In this document: positions 63,981 through 64,000 of the stretch, piece by piece
How the letters are laid out: each line of letters starts with the position of its first letter
Position numbering within the stretch: the first letter of the stretch is position 1
Assembly (NCBI GenBank): GCA_963965975.1
Contig: OZ014421.1
Span: 2,097,001 to 2,161,000 of the forward strand
Direction: 5' to 3'
Source of the DNA: Xestospongia bergquistia
Lineage: Eukaryota > Porifera > Demospongiae > Haplosclerida > Petrosiidae
DNA: 64,000 nucleotides
Program-made: the position numbers and the translations under genes
Notes under the pieces: model-generated
What the model saw: only the letters and a program-made list of their open reading frames with translations
What the model was told of the DNA's origin: nothing
The model's database searches: none

Positions 63981-64000
63981 ATAATTATCAGACCATATAT

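Larger units (their letters stand above)
62171..64000. other. AT-rich intergenic DNA, no gene supported
   Basis: No convincing exons or RNA gene. It holds one repeated block (separate entries) and a perfect CRE-like palindrome tgacgtca at 63573-63580. Confidence 0.5.

Overview
The window looks like animal genomic DNA, most probably from a demosponge (Amphimedon-like). It is AT-rich, with short GT-AG introns. It carries Kelch-coiled-coil-kinase genes, a death-domain gene, CDK1/2-like exons, SHIPPO/ODF3-like ciliary genes and eukaryotic transposons. The species is inferred, not proven. No tRNA, rRNA, CRISPR or bacterial operon signal was seen.

Most of 1-61798 is one decaying tandem array. Its unit, left to right, is: a small coiled-coil gene (+), a CDK1/2-like gene (+) whose start codon lies inside the last codons of the small gene, a Kelch-coiled-coil-kinase gene (KK, +; five visible exons, about 700-780 residues), and an ODF3/SHIPPO-like gene (-; seven exons, 221 codons) that ends tail-to-tail with the preceding KK gene. 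I label the copies A-I. KK copies: A 3514-7355, B 7921-9958 (partial), C 13823-17755, D 21630-25455, E 36307-40245, F 40816-42893 (partial), G 47547-51468, H 55302-59080. A, C, D, E and H have open, phase-consistent exons; B, F and G are broken. All seven CDK copies (A, C, D, E, G, H, I) are pseudogenes and none keeps a full set of kinase exons. The ODF3-like gene is complete only in H (51739-53156). C and D carry splice or nonsense lesions, and tail fragments remain behind other KK copies.

Two death-domain genes (436-1130 and 43593-45257) each follow remnants of the KK coiled-coil exon. In the second, splice phases allow KK-type coil to join the death domain. The array therefore appears to have mounted one coil module on two outputs, a kinase and a death domain.

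Between KK-D and CDK-E (25698-34833) there is a nested transposon cluster. The innermost element is a minus-strand reverse-transcriptase element (27767-31222) flanked by an 11-bp target duplication. It sits inside the left terminal repeat of a THAP-DDE/YqaJ DNA transposon (27748-34402). That in turn may lie in an older element with short inverted ends. All their genes are broken.

The array stops abruptly at about 61799, where the last exon of an unrelated multi-pass membrane protein begins (61802-62170). The rest, to 64000, is AT-rich DNA with one dispersed repeat pair and no convincing gene.

The most interesting signal is in the KK family. Sequence is nearly constant across copies, including introns, but short in-frame insertions, deletions and substitutions concentrate in a few predicted Kelch loops. 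This pattern is expected of a diversifying recognition surface linked to a conserved kinase.
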